This document shows, in pieces, positions 17,434 to 25,484 of a DNA stretch of 38,638 bases. Source of the DNA: an uncultured Pseudorhodobacter sp. Its GTDB lineage: Bacteria; Pseudomonadota; Alphaproteobacteria; Rhodobacterales; Rhodobacteraceae. The notes below the pieces were generated by a model, which saw only the letters and a program-made list of their open reading frames with translations, was not told where the DNA came from and did not search any database. A program made the translations under genes and the position numbers. The stretch spans positions 1-38,638 of the forward strand of contig CAJXWJ010000033.1 in the NCBI GenBank assembly GCA_913062925.1, written 5' to 3'. Each line of letters begins with the position of its first letter. Position 1 is the first letter of the stretch.

Positions 17434-17471
17434 CTCTGGGGGTGGCGTGGGTATAGCTGCGCCACCTCAGA
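17434..17471 (+). other. Hairpin between fhs and the chorismate mutase-family gene
   Basis: GGTGGCG (17441–17447) pairs with CGCCACC (17460–17466), and TCTG (17434–17437) with CAGA (17468–17471) extends the stem past small internal loops. The loop is 12 nt. There is no T-tract; the ribosome site AAGGG of the next gene begins just after it. It may be a weak attenuator or processing site. Confidence 0.4.
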
Positions 17472-17484
17472 CCAAGGGTAAGCT

Positions 17485-17796
17485 ATGAAACGTCCGGCTG
17501 ACTGCGCTGACATGAAAGATATTCGGGCCGAGATTGATCGGCTTGACCACGCGCTGATGGCGCTTTTTGCCGAGCGCGTGGGCTATATTGATCGGGCGGC
17601 GCAGATCAAACAGGTGGCAGCCCTGCCTGCCCGGATTACCGCGCGTGTGGAAGAGGTTGTTGCCAATGTTCGCGACCATGCCGAGCGGTTGAACCTGCCG
17701 CCCGAGCTTTACGAAAGACTGTGGCGCGAGTTGATCGACTGGTCGATTGCGCGCGAAGAAGCCCATCTGTCAAAGGAACTGCCAAATGACCGCTAA
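17485..17796 (+). CDS. Chorismate mutase-family (AroQ) protein, PchB-like
   Basis: A 103-residue all-helical AroQ-class protein. It shows the first-helix pattern [10 protein letters not shown], the central R-V[10 protein letters not shown] with the expected catalytic lysine, and a long C-terminal helix ending in [11 protein letters not shown]. The pattern around [19 protein letters not shown] reminds me more of isochorismate-pyruvate lyase (PchB) than of pheA-type mutase, but the residue that is Gln in those enzymes (before the C-terminal E) appears as Arg/Glu here. So the reaction is open: chorismate to prephenate is the default. Its 3' end overlaps folD by 11 nt, so it is co-expressed with the C1-folate genes. 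Confidence 0.85.
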   Translation: MKRPADCADMKDIRAEIDRLDHALMALFAERVGYIDRAAQIKQVAALPARITARVEEVVANVRDHAERLNLPPELYERLWRELIDWSIAREEAHLSKELPNDR

Positions 17797-18676
17797 AGTA
17801 ATCGACGGCAAGCTGTTCGCCGCCAATGTCCGCGCCCAAGTGCAGGTGCAGGTCGCAAAGCTGCGTGAAGAGCACGGGATTCAGCCCGGTCTGGCGGTGG
17901 TTCTGGTGGGCGAAGACCCGGCAAGCCAAGTCTATGTGCGCAACAAACATGCCTCGACCCTAGAGGTCGGCATGGCCTCGTTTGAACATCGTCTGGCGAT
18001 TGACACTTCGGAGGCCGATTTGCTGGCGCTGGTGCAATCCCTAAACGCCGATCCTGCGGTGCATGGCATTTTGGTGCAACTGCCGTTGCCCGCGCATTTG
18101 AATTCCGAGTTGATCATCAACTCGATTGATCCGGCGAAGGATGTCGATGGCTTCCATATCTCGAACGTTGGCTTGCTGGGCACCGGGCAAAAGTCGATGG
18201 TGCCTTGCACGCCGTTGGGCTGCCTGATGATGCTGCGCGACCACCACGGCAGCTTGGCGGGGCTGAACGCAGTCGTGGTTGGGCGCAGCAATATTGTTGG
18301 CAAGCCGATGGCGCAGCTTTTGCTGGGCGACAGCTGCACGGTGACAATCGCGCATAGCCGCACCAAGGATCTGGCGGCTGTCTGTCGCGGCGCCGATATT
18401 CTGGTAGCCGCCGTTGGCCGCCCCGAGATGATCACTGGCGATTTCGTCAAGCCAGGTGCCACGGTGATCGACGTTGGCATCAACCGGATCGAGCGTGATG
18501 GCCGCACCAAATTGGTTGGCGATGTCGATTACGCTTCTGCCGCAGCCGTTGCGGGTGCGATCACGCCGGTGCCCGGTGGCGTGGGGCCGATGACGATTGC
18601 CTGCCTTTTGGCCAATACCTTGACCGCCTGCTGCCGCGCCAATGGCTTGCCCGAGCCAGAGGGTTTAACGGCCTAA
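17786..18676 (+). CDS. folD: Bifunctional methylene-THF dehydrogenase/methenyl-THF cyclohydrolase
   Basis: A 296-residue enzyme interconverting 5,10-methylene-, 5,10-methenyl- and 10-formyl-THF, using NADP. The substrate region has [14 protein letters not shown] with the catalytic lysine K54. Then come [19 protein letters not shown], the NADP-binding [17 protein letters not shown], and the C-terminal [16 protein letters not shown]. The ATG at 17786 is inside the end of the preceding gene and has AAAGGAAC before it; the longer frame upstream is out of family. Together with fhs it forms the formate-to-methylene-THF route. A hairpin at 18698–18725 ends the group. Confidence 0.96.
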   Translation: MTAKVIDGKLFAANVRAQVQVQVAKLREEHGIQPGLAVVLVGEDPASQVYVRNKHASTLEVGMASFEHRLAIDTSEADLLALVQSLNADPAVHGILVQLPLPAHLNSELIINSIDPAKDVDGFHISNVGLLGTGQKSMVPCTPLGCLMMLRDHHGSLAGLNAVVVGRSNIVGKPMAQLLLGDSCTVTIAHSRTKDLAAVCRGADILVAAVGRPEMITGDFVKPGATVIDVGINRIERDGRTKLVGDVDYASAAAVAGAITPVPGGVGPMTIACLLANTLTACCRANGLPEPEGLTA

Positions 18677-18697
18677 TATATCCCTAAGCGTATATAA

Positions 18698-18725
18698 AAT
18701 CACCTAAAGGATATTTTAGGTGATT
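18698..18725 (+). terminator. Hairpin after folD, possible terminator
   Basis: AATCACCTAAA (18698–18708) pairs perfectly with TTTAGGTGATT (18715–18725), 11 bp around a 6-nt loop, but with only a TTG-TTC tail instead of a T-run. It overlaps the −35 of the predicted promoter below, so it may instead be an operator for that promoter. Confidence 0.5.
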
Positions 18726-18752
18726 GTTCAAGTGCGCTGAAATCGTTACGAT
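18724..18752 (+). promoter_or_regulatory. Predicted promoter of the LytTR gene
   Basis: TTGTTC (18724–18729), 17-nt spacer, TACGAT (18747–18752). The start would fall near 18759, right at the G-tract described below, leaving a leader of about 29 nt. By eye only. Confidence 0.35.
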
Positions 18753-18759
18753 TGCCACA

Positions 18760-18783
18760 GGGGGGATACCCCCTCTGGGGTGG
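18760..18783 (+). promoter_or_regulatory. G/C-tract leader with alternative pairings over the LytTR gene ribosome site
   Basis: GGGGGG (18760–18765), CCCCC (18769–18773) and GGGG (18777–18780) follow each other within 24 nt. The C-tract can pair with the upstream G-tract or with the GGGG that seems to be part of the purine-rich TGGGGTGG region before the ATG at 18788, but not with both. The loops are very short (3 nt), so a real two-state switch is uncertain. Confidence 0.35.
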
Positions 18784-18787
18784 TTTC

Positions 18788-19546
18788 ATGATGGGTTTCA
18801 AGCGGGCGCTTGTTGTTGCGCTATGCAGCAGAGTCTCGATCATATTTTGGACTTTGCTGACGTTTTTTGTTGTGATTTCAGGGCCTTTTGGCAGCTATCA
18901 CAGCATAGATCTGGCGCGGCGGGCGCTGATTTTTGTGCCAACACTTGGCCTTGTCATGCTGATCGGCACGCTGATCCGGCTGTTGGTGTCGCATTGGATT
19001 TTGCCATCTGCGCCGCGTTTGGCAAGCTTGGGGGCGGCTTTGGTCGCGGCCACGCTGTTGCCGCCGTTGGTCTTGGCACTTTTGCCGCAGCTTTTGGGCG
19101 GGGCTGATCTGGTGCAGCTTGCGCCTCTCGAACTTGCAGTGCTGATCCTTGGCATTTTCTTGGCGCAATCGGCGCTTGAGGCGCAAGAAGGGCAGGGCGC
19201 AAGCGCTGATCGTGCCGTGGCAGTGGGGGCGCCCAAGCATCGGTTGCTGCACCGGATTGAGCCTGCGCGGCGCGGTGAGGTCTTGGCGATTTCAGTGCGC
19301 GATCATTATGTCGATGTGCAGACGGGCAAGGGTACGGTCAGCCTTTTGCTGCGCTTTGCCGATGCGATGGCCGAGGTCGATCCGCAGGCTGGGTTACAGG
19401 TGCATCGTTCGTATTGGGTGGCTTGGGAGGCGATTGAGGCAGTCGAGCGCGAGGGAGTTAAACTCTACCTCAAGCTGCGACATGGCGCACGGGTGCCGGT
19501 TTCAAAGAACCACCGCTATAAACTTGAGGCGCGCGGTCTGATTTAA
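18788..19546 (+). CDS. Membrane-anchored LytTR DNA-binding regulator
   Basis: A 252-residue protein with four likely membrane helices (about 14–31, 45–68, 80–100, 110–128), a short linker and a LytTR DNA-binding domain (about 155–250). The LytTR part shows EVLAISVRDHYVDVQTGKGT, then LLRFADAMAEV, VHRSYWVA and VPVSKNHRYKLEARGL. It lacks a receiver domain and so belongs to the membrane-bound type common in Rhodobacteraceae; the signal it senses is unknown. The ATG at 18788 or 18791 is chosen over an upstream TTG at 18752 because the predicted promoter and the hydrophobic N-terminus fit better. Its end overlaps the convergent pdeM gene by 4 nt. Confidence 0.85.
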   Translation: MMGFKRALVVALCSRVSIIFWTLLTFFVVISGPFGSYHSIDLARRALIFVPTLGLVMLIGTLIRLLVSHWILPSAPRLASLGAALVAATLLPPLVLALLPQLLGGADLVQLAPLELAVLILGIFLAQSALEAQEGQGASADRAVAVGAPKHRLLHRIEPARRGEVLAISVRDHYVDVQTGKGTVSLLLRFADAMAEVDPQAGLQVHRSYWVAWEAIEAVEREGVKLYLKLRHGARVPVSKNHRYKLEARGLI

Positions 19547-20199
19547 GACGGCCTGCCTTGGCGCGGCATCGGCATCGCCAGCACCGATTTTGCCAAAACC
19601 AAGGCCAGCGCATCGGGCTGCATCAGGTCGCAAAGCACGCTGTCATGGCTCCATAACCCGCCGGTATAGGTGCCATAGGCGGGCAGGATCAGCCGCTGTT
19701 TGTCCAACAGAAAACAGCGGTGCGATCGGCCCGCAAGGCGGGCTTTTGGGTGGTAATGCCCCGAAATCTCGGGTGTTTCTGCGGTCGCAATGTGGCGAAA
19801 CTGCAATTGCCCTAGGCGAAGGTCTGCGCGGTGGCTGCCCCCCATCTCGACAGGGCCTGCGTCGTGGTTGCCCTCGATCCAGATCCAATTGCGCCCCGCC
19901 ATCAGCCGCGTCAGCCACAGCTGATCGTCCAGATCCAGCCCTTCGGCGGTGGCCAGATCATCGAAACTATCGCCCAGACAGATCACCTGCTGGGCACGCG
20001 TGGCTGCAAGATCGTCGTCCAGCCGCTGCAAGGTCGCGCGGGTTTCATAGGGCGGCAACAGCGCGCCACCGCGCCGCGCCATCCGCTCGGATTTGCCGAA
20101 ATGCAGATCCGAGACGCACAGCAAGGCCTGATCCGGCCAGTAAAGCGCGCCGGAGGGCAGGGCGTAAAGCGGGGTTTCAGCAAGACGAAAGGCGAACAT
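19543..20199 (-). CDS. pdeM: Ligase-associated DNA damage response endonuclease PdeM
   Basis: A 218-residue calcineurin-like metallophosphoesterase. The metal motifs are present in order: CVSDLHFGK (D31/H33), GDSFDD near 75, GNHD near 110, and SGHYHPK further on. This is the PdeM pattern; the family is a metallo-endonuclease associated with the DEXH helicase and a DNA ligase in damage-response operons. GGAG stands a few bases before the ATG at 20199. It begins 22 nt after the helicase gene and is likely co-transcribed with it. The ligase and exonuclease partners are not in this window. Its 3' end meets the LytTR gene with a 4-nt overlap. Confidence 0.92.
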   Translation of the reverse strand: MFAFRLAETPLYALPSGALYWPDQALLCVSDLHFGKSERMARRGGALLPPYETRATLQRLDDDLAATRAQQVICLGDSFDDLATAEGLDLDDQLWLTRLMAGRNWIWIEGNHDAGPVEMGGSHRADLRLGQLQFRHIATAETPEISGHYHPKARLAGRSHRCFLLDKQRLILPAYGTYTGGLWSHDSVLCDLMQPDALALVLAKSVLAMPMPRQGRPS

Positions 20200-20221
20200 T
20201 CAGGCTCCAAACCGCGGCAGA

Positions 20222-22606
20222 TTACAGCAAGCCTGCGTCACGCATCAGCTGTCGCGCCGCCTCTTCTGCCAGCTTTTCACGGCCTTGGCCATGGATCGGG
20301 ATCTTGCCCGGTTCTAAAAACAGCGGTGCCGCAAAGGGCGACACGCGCTCCAGCCGCAGATGATCAATGCGCGGCCCGATGCGGGTGAGCATCTCTTCCA
20401 ACCGGCCAAAATCAATCAGCCCGCGCATCGCCTCTTCGCGGGTCAGCTGCAACAGCAGATGGTCGGGGTCGTATTTGCGCAGGGTGTCATACAGGATGTC
20501 CGAGGAAAACGTCGCCTGTCGCCCCGATTTGCGCCGGCCTTGGTGGTTGCGCTCGATCAGCCCCGCGATCAGCGCCACATTGCGAAAGCCGCGCTTCATC
20601 ACCGCATTGCCCGCAAGCCAGGTTTCAAGGTCATGGCGCAGGGTATCCACGCAAAGCAGGGCTGCGGGATCTGGCACAGCCGTAAGCCCCCAGATCAGCG
20701 TGGCGTAATCGGTGGCAACAAAGCCCAAGGGGTTAAGCCCCTGATCCTCCATCCGTTTTGTCAGCAAAAGCCCCAGCGTTTGCTGCGCATTGCGCCCGGC
20801 AAAGCCGTAAAGGCACAGATGCTCGCGCCCCTCATAGGCAAAGGTTTCGATCAGCAAACGCCCCGGCTGCGGCAGTGCCGAGATCTCGCGTTGCAAGGTT
20901 AGCCATTGCACGGTGTGGGCGGGCAGATCGGGCCAATCGGGCTGTTGCAGCAGCTGCAAAATGCCTTCGGAAAGCTGGGTCGAGGTGGCAAATTTCGTGC
21001 CCGAAAACACCGCCACCTTTGGGTCGCGGCCTGTGTGGCGGCTGACCTCGACCGTCATCTCGTTCAGCCCCTCATAGCGCACGATCTGCCCGCCGATCAA
21101 AAAGGTATCGCCGCGGGTCAGGGTGGTGGCAAAGGCCTCTTCAATCTCGCCCAAGGGTGCGCCCATGCGGCCCTTCAGTCGCACTTTCAGGGTTTCGGTG
21201 TCGATAATGGTGCCAAGGTTCTGGCGGATTTGTGCCGCCGCGCGCGGATCGCGCAGCGAGAATTTATCCTGCCTTATCATCAGCTTTTGCCATTTGTCAT
21301 AGGCGCGCAGCGCATAGCCGCCGGTGGCTGCGAAATCCAGACAGGCGTCAAATTCTGCACGCGTCAGGCTGGCGTAGGGGCCTGCCGTCACCACCTCGGC
21401 GAAAAGCGCATCGGGGTCAAAGGGGGCTGCACAGGCGCTGGCCAGCAGGTGCTGGCACAGCACATCGCGCGGGCCGCGCGGGCGCGGTGCGCCGTCAAGC
21501 TGGTGCGCGCGCACGGCCTTAAGGGCGGCTTGACACTCGATCACCTCAAAGCGGTTGGCGGGCACCAAAACCGCCTTGGAGGGCGCGTTATAGCGGTGGT
21601 TGGCGCGGCCAATCCTTTGCACCAAACGCTTGATATTCTTGGGCGCTCCGACCTGGATCACCAGATCGACGTCGCCCCAATCCAGCCCCAGATCAAGGCT
21701 GCCGGTGCAGACCACGGCGCGCAGACGGCCATCGGCCATCGCCTGTTCGACCCGCTCGCGCTGCTCACGCGACAGGCTGCCGTGGTGAATGGCGATTGGC
21801 AGATCATCGCTATTGGCCAACCACAGGTGGTGAAAGAAAATCTCGGCCTGCGCGCGGGTGTTGTGAAAGACCAAGGTGGTCTTATGCGCCATAATCTCTT
21901 GTAAAATATCAGGAATTGCATAGCGCCCGCCAGCACCAGCCCAAGGCGGCGGCAGCTTGGTTTGCAGCATCTGGATGTCGGGATCAGGCCCCGGATCGGC
22001 CTGCAACACCTGCGTCTGCGGCCCCAAAAAGCGCGCAAGCGCGGGCGGGTCTTCGACAGTGGCAGACAGCCCAACGCGGCGCAAATGTGGTGCAAAGCTT
22101 TGCAGCCGCGCCAGTTGCAGCATCAGCTGATCGCCGCGTTTACTTTCGGCAAGCGCATGAGTTTCATCAACAATCACCCGTTGCAGACCGGCAAAGATCT
22201 GCGGTGCATCCTCATAACTGAGCAGCAGGGCAAGGCTTTCGGGGGTGGTCAGCAGAATATGCGGCGGATCGGCGCGTTGGCGGCGGCGCTGGGTATAGCT
22301 GGTGTCGCCGGTGCGATCTTCGATGCGAATGGGCAGGCCCGCGCCTTCGACCGGACGGCGCAGGTTGCGGCGAATATCGGCGGCCAAAGCCTTGAGCGGT
22401 GAGAGGTAAAGCGTGTGCAAACCCTTGGACTGCGCCGTTATTTCGGCAAGCGAGGGTAAAAACCCCGCCAAGGTTTTGCCGCCCCCCGTCGGCGCAATCA
22501 GCAGGGTCGCGCTGTGATCTGCGCGCGCAAGCATTTCGATTTGATGCGGGTGCAGTGACCAGCCTTGGGCGGTGAACCAGTCTGAAAGCGCGGGGGGCAG
22601 CTGCAT
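20222..22606 (-). CDS. Ligase-associated DEXH-box helicase (Lhr family)
   Basis: A 794-residue SF2 helicase. Walker A APTGGGKT is at 38–45, the DETH box in VIVDETHALAESKRGDQ, and the motif III SAT in VGLSATVEDP. Motif VI follows in the second RecA lobe as QRIGRANHR, after QVGAPKNIKRL. The C-terminal part (winged helix and Lhr-type DUF4145/β-rich region) has SGTKFATSTQLSEGIL and the late RRKSGRQATFSSDILYDTLRKY. This is the helicase of the ligase-associated repair set. It presumably unwinds DNA or RNA–DNA hybrids in damage repair. The ATG at 22606 has no strong ribosome site. It starts 203 nt from the divergent ymdB-like gene; no SOS box is visible between them. Confidence 0.92.
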   Translation of the reverse strand: MQLPPALSDWFTAQGWSLHPHQIEMLARADHSATLLIAPTGGGKTLAGFLPSLAEITAQSKGLHTLYLSPLKALAADIRRNLRRPVEGAGLPIRIEDRTGDTSYTQRRRQRADPPHILLTTPESLALLLSYEDAPQIFAGLQRVIVDETHALAESKRGDQLMLQLARLQSFAPHLRRVGLSATVEDPPALARFLGPQTQVLQADPGPDPDIQMLQTKLPPPWAGAGGRYAIPDILQEIMAHKTTLVFHNTRAQAEIFFHHLWLANSDDLPIAIHHGSLSREQRERVEQAMADGRLRAVVCTGSLDLGLDWGDVDLVIQVGAPKNIKRLVQRIGRANHRYNAPSKAVLVPANRFEVIECQAALKAVRAHQLDGAPRPRGPRDVLCQHLLASACAAPFDPDALFAEVVTAGPYASLTRAEFDACLDFAATGGYALRAYDKWQKLMIRQDKFSLRDPRAAAQIRQNLGTIIDTETLKVRLKGRMGAPLGEIEEAFATTLTRGDTFLIGGQIVRYEGLNEMTVEVSRHTGRDPKVAVFSGTKFATSTQLSEGILQLLQQPDWPDLPAHTVQWLTLQREISALPQPGRLLIETFAYEGREHLCLYGFAGRNAQQTLGLLLTKRMEDQGLNPLGFVATDYATLIWGLTAVPDPAALLCVDTLRHDLETWLAGNAVMKRGFRNVALIAGLIERNHQGRRKSGRQATFSSDILYDTLRKYDPDHLLLQLTREEAMRGLIDFGRLEEMLTRIGPRIDHLRLERVSPFAAPLFLEPGKIPIHGQGREKLAEEAARQLMRDAGLL

Positions 22607-22809
22607 GGCTGCAAGCTAGGGCGCTGCGGCGGCTGCGGGAAGGGCTGCGGCAAAAAATTGGTCGCAATCTGGGAGAATAGTTCGAAATCGACTTTTTGCG
22701 GGCTTTCGCAGCGGCCCGATGGGGTGATTTTTCCGCGCTGCGCTGGCTTTGCCGCGAATCGGATTGGTTTTGGCTTGCGAGACGGCGGCGCAGGCCCTAG
22801 GTCAAAGGC

Positions 22810-23622
22810 ATGAGAATTCTTTTCCTTGGCGATGTGGTGGGGCGATCTGGACGCGCGGCGATTGCCGAGCGGTTGCCGCATTTGCGGCTGGCTTGGGGCC
22901 TCGATTTTGTCGTGGTCAATGGCGAGAATGCCTCGCAAGGCGCGGGGCTTACGGCGGAACATGCCAAGGTGATTTTGCAGGCCGGGGCCGATTGCGTCAC
23001 GCTGGGCGACCATTCGTTTGACCAAAAAGACATGCTGCAATTCATCGAGCAAGAGCCGCGGATTTTGCGGCCGATCAATTTCTCGAAAGTGGCGCCGGGG
23101 CGCGGGGTCAAGATTTTTGATGCCACGCAGGGCCGCAAGATTTTGGTCACCCAAGTGCTGGGGCAGGTGTTTATGAAGCGCCCGTTTGACGACCCGTTTT
23201 CTGCCGTCGAGACGATTTTGAAAACGCACCGCTTGGGTGGCGTGGTTCAAGCAGCACTTGTCGAGGTGCATGCCGAAGCCACCAGTGAAAAGATGGCACT
23301 GGGGCATTGGTGCGACGGGCAGGCGTCTTTGGTGGTGGGCACCCATACCCATGTGCCGACCGGGGACGCGCAGATTTTGCCACAGGGCACGGCCTATTTG
23401 ACCGATGCTGGCATGTGCGGCGATTATAATTCTGTGATTGGCATGGATAAACTAGAGCCGCTGCGGCGGTTTATCACCGGCATGTCTTCGGGGCGGTTTA
23501 TGCCTGCCGAAGGCCCTGCGACGCTGTCGGGGGTGTTTGTGGAAACCGACGATCGCACCGGCAAAGCGCTGCGGGTGCGGATGATCCGCGAGGGCGGGCG
23601 GTTGGAACAGGCGGCTCCGTAA
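22810..23622 (+). CDS. YmdB/TIGR00282-type metallophosphoesterase
   Basis: A 270-residue protein of the YmdB family, cyclic-nucleotide phosphodiesterases best known from Bacillus. The metal-binding pattern is mostly intact: GDVVGR (D8), VVNGEN (E39, N40), HAEATSEK and GTHTHVPTGD, and then TDAGMCG. One difference is D67-H68 in TLGDHSFDQKD, where the family usually has N-H; the residue at 67 is Asp rather than Asn. Both groups bind metals, so activity may still exist. The ATG is weakly supported by a ribosome site. A 7-bp hairpin (23622–23646) follows. I would not assign a cyclic-nucleotide substrate from sequence. Confidence 0.9.
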   Translation: MRILFLGDVVGRSGRAAIAERLPHLRLAWGLDFVVVNGENASQGAGLTAEHAKVILQAGADCVTLGDHSFDQKDMLQFIEQEPRILRPINFSKVAPGRGVKIFDATQGRKILVTQVLGQVFMKRPFDDPFSAVETILKTHRLGGVVQAALVEVHAEATSEKMALGHWCDGQASLVVGTHTHVPTGDAQILPQGTAYLTDAGMCGDYNSVIGMDKLEPLRRFITGMSSGRFMPAEGPATLSGVFVETDDRTGKALRVRMIREGGRLEQAAP

Positions 23623-23646
23623 ATCTCGGCTATTTTTGTCGAGATT
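23622..23646 (+). terminator. Weak hairpin after the ymdB-like gene
   Basis: AATCTCG (23622–23628) pairs with CGAGATT (23640–23646), 7 bp around an 11-nt T-rich loop; the following AAAG is not a T-tract. It overlaps the stop codon by 1 nt. It may be a weak terminator. Confidence 0.35.
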
Positions 23647-23650
23647 AAAG

Positions 23651-23679
23651 TTGCCCGATTGAATTTTGATTGTTACTTT
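23651..23679 (+). promoter_or_regulatory. Predicted promoter of the SLC13-type permease gene
   Basis: TTGCCC (23651–23656), 17-nt spacer, TACTTT (23674–23679), about 26 nt upstream of the ATG at 23705. By eye only; a short leader. Confidence 0.35.
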
Positions 23680-23704
23680 GCGCCGATGGGCTTTGGAGGC
23701 GAAG

Positions 23705-25483
23705 ATGCTTGGCTTTGAACTGGCGCAATCGACGCAAGCGGTCTTGGCGCTGATGATCCTTGGCGGGATGCTGACGCTTTTCGTGCGCGAAACCTATCCG
23801 GTTGAAGTCACAGCGATTTCTGGTGCAGCCCTGATGCTTTTGCTGGGCATTTTGCCGATGCAGGATGTGGCGGGGGTGTTGTCGAACAACGCGCCCTGGA
23901 CGATTGCGGCGATGTTTGTGATCGTGGGGGCCTTGGTGCGCACTGGCGCGCTGGAATGGGCCAGCCAAATGGCGTCGCGCAATGTCGAGGCAAAGCCGGT
24001 GCGGACCCTGGTGCTTCTGGGGCTGGGGGTGACGCTGGTTTCGGCCTTTGTCAACAACACGCCCTTGGTGGTTGTGATGATGCCGATCTTTATGAAGCTG
24101 GCCAAGCAGTTGCAGGTCTCGCCCTCCAAGCTGCTGATCCCGCTGAGTTATATGACGATTTTAGGCGGCACGGTGACGTTGATTGGCACCTCGACCAATC
24201 TGGTGGTGGATGGGGTGGCGCAATCCAAGGGCTTGGCGGCTTTTGGGATTTTCGAGATTGCGGGCGTCGGGCTTTGTGTGGCGCTGGCGGGGCTGATTTA
24301 TCTGGGGCTGTTTGCCAAGCGGCTGCTGCCCGAGCGCGATTCGATGGCGGCATTGCTGTCGGATCGCAAGGGCATGAAGTTTTTCACCGAAGTGGCGATC
24401 CCGGATGATTCGGGGTTTATCGGCAAGGCGCCGGCCGAGATTGATCTGTTTTCGCGCGGCGGCGCGCGGGTGATTGATGTGCTGCGTGGCGATTTGTCGT
24501 TGCGGCGCGGTTTGGATCAGGTGCTGCTAGAGGCGGGCGACCGCGTGGTTCTGCGCAGCCCGATGGCCGAGCTGTTGGGGCTAAAGGGCAATAAAGAACT
24601 GCGGCAGGCCGATGCTTTGGCCACGGTGCAAACCTCGACGGTCGAGGTGCTGATCACGCCGGGCTGTCGCATGGTCGGGCGCAGTTTGGGGCAGATGCGG
24701 CTGCGCAGGCGCTATGGCGTCTATCCGCTGGCCGCCCATCGGCGCAATCAGAACATCGGTCGGCAGTTGGACGATCTGGTGGTCGAAGTCGGCGATACCC
24801 TGCTGCTGGAAGGGGCGATGGCCGATATTCAGCGCTTGGCGACCGATATGGACATGGTCGATGTCTCGCAGCCCTCCGAACGTCCGTTCCGGCGCGGCCA
24901 TGCGCCCTTGGTGGTGGCGATTTTGATCGCGGTGGTGGTGCTGGCGACGCTGAACATCGCGCCCATTCAGTTTCTGGCGATTGTGGGGGTGGCGATTGTG
25001 CTGGTGACCCGCGCGATTGACGCAGACGAGGCGATGGCGGCGATTGACGGGCGGCTGATGGCGCTGCTGTTTGGTATGCTGGGTGTCGGGGCCGGGCTTG
25101 AGCATTCCGGCGCGGTGCAGCTGGTGGTAAATGTCGTAAGCCCGGTGCTGAGTGGCGCATCGCCCTATGTGCTGGTGTTTGCGGTCTATGTCTTGACGTC
25201 TTTTCTGACCGAGATTGTCTCGAACAATGCGGTGGCGGTGATTGTGACGCCGATTGTCATTCAGCTGGCGCTTGGCATCGGGGTCGACCCGCGGCCCTTG
25301 GTGGTGGTGGTGATGATCGGGGCCTCGGCCTCCTTTGCCACGCCGATTGGCTATCAGACCAACACGCTGGTTTACGGGCCGGGGGGGTATAAGTTTATGG
25401 ACTTCATCCGATTTGGCGTGCCTTTGAATGTGATCTCTGCAATTGTCGTTACATTGGTCGTGCCTTTGATTTATGGTCTGTAG
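23705..25483 (+). CDS. SLC13/DASS-type permease with two TrkA-C domains
   Basis: A 592-residue multi-pass membrane protein. Two blocks of transmembrane helices flank a soluble middle (about residues 200–390) carrying two TrkA-C/RCK-C-like domains: the segment DVLRGDLSLRRGLDQVLLEAGD with DRVVLR, and TPGCRMVGRSLGQMRLR with DDLVVEVGDTLLLEG. Each half of the membrane part has an SNN/T-type motif: FVNNTPLVVVMMPI with GTSTNLVVDG, and EIVSNNAVAVIVTP with GYQTNTLVYG. These are the sodium/substrate clamshell elements of divalent anion transporters. Family members carry dicarboxylates, sulfate, arsenite or tellurite; the substrate cannot be told from sequence. The ATG at 23705 has GGAGG 5 nt before it and is preferred over an upstream start at 23666. 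Confidence 0.9.
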   Translation: MLGFELAQSTQAVLALMILGGMLTLFVRETYPVEVTAISGAALMLLLGILPMQDVAGVLSNNAPWTIAAMFVIVGALVRTGALEWASQMASRNVEAKPVRTLVLLGLGVTLVSAFVNNTPLVVVMMPIFMKLAKQLQVSPSKLLIPLSYMTILGGTVTLIGTSTNLVVDGVAQSKGLAAFGIFEIAGVGLCVALAGLIYLGLFAKRLLPERDSMAALLSDRKGMKFFTEVAIPDDSGFIGKAPAEIDLFSRGGARVIDVLRGDLSLRRGLDQVLLEAGDRVVLRSPMAELLGLKGNKELRQADALATVQTSTVEVLITPGCRMVGRSLGQMRLRRRYGVYPLAAHRRNQNIGRQLDDLVVEVGDTLLLEGAMADIQRLATDMDMVDVSQPSERPFRRGHAPLVVAILIAVVVLATLNIAPIQFLAIVGVAIVLVTRAIDADEAMAAIDGRLMALLFGMLGVGAGLEHSGAVQLVVNVVSPVLSGASPYVLVFAVYVLTSFLTEIVSNNAVAVIVTPIVIQLALGIGVDPRPLVVVVMIGASASFATPIGYQTNTLVYGPGGYKFMDFIRFGVPLNVISAIVVTLVVPLIYGL

Positions 25484-25484
25484 C

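Noticed and set aside
20906-21904. Plus-strand open frame opposite the DEXH helicase
   Set aside because: The helicase has all expected motifs on the other strand; this frame has none.
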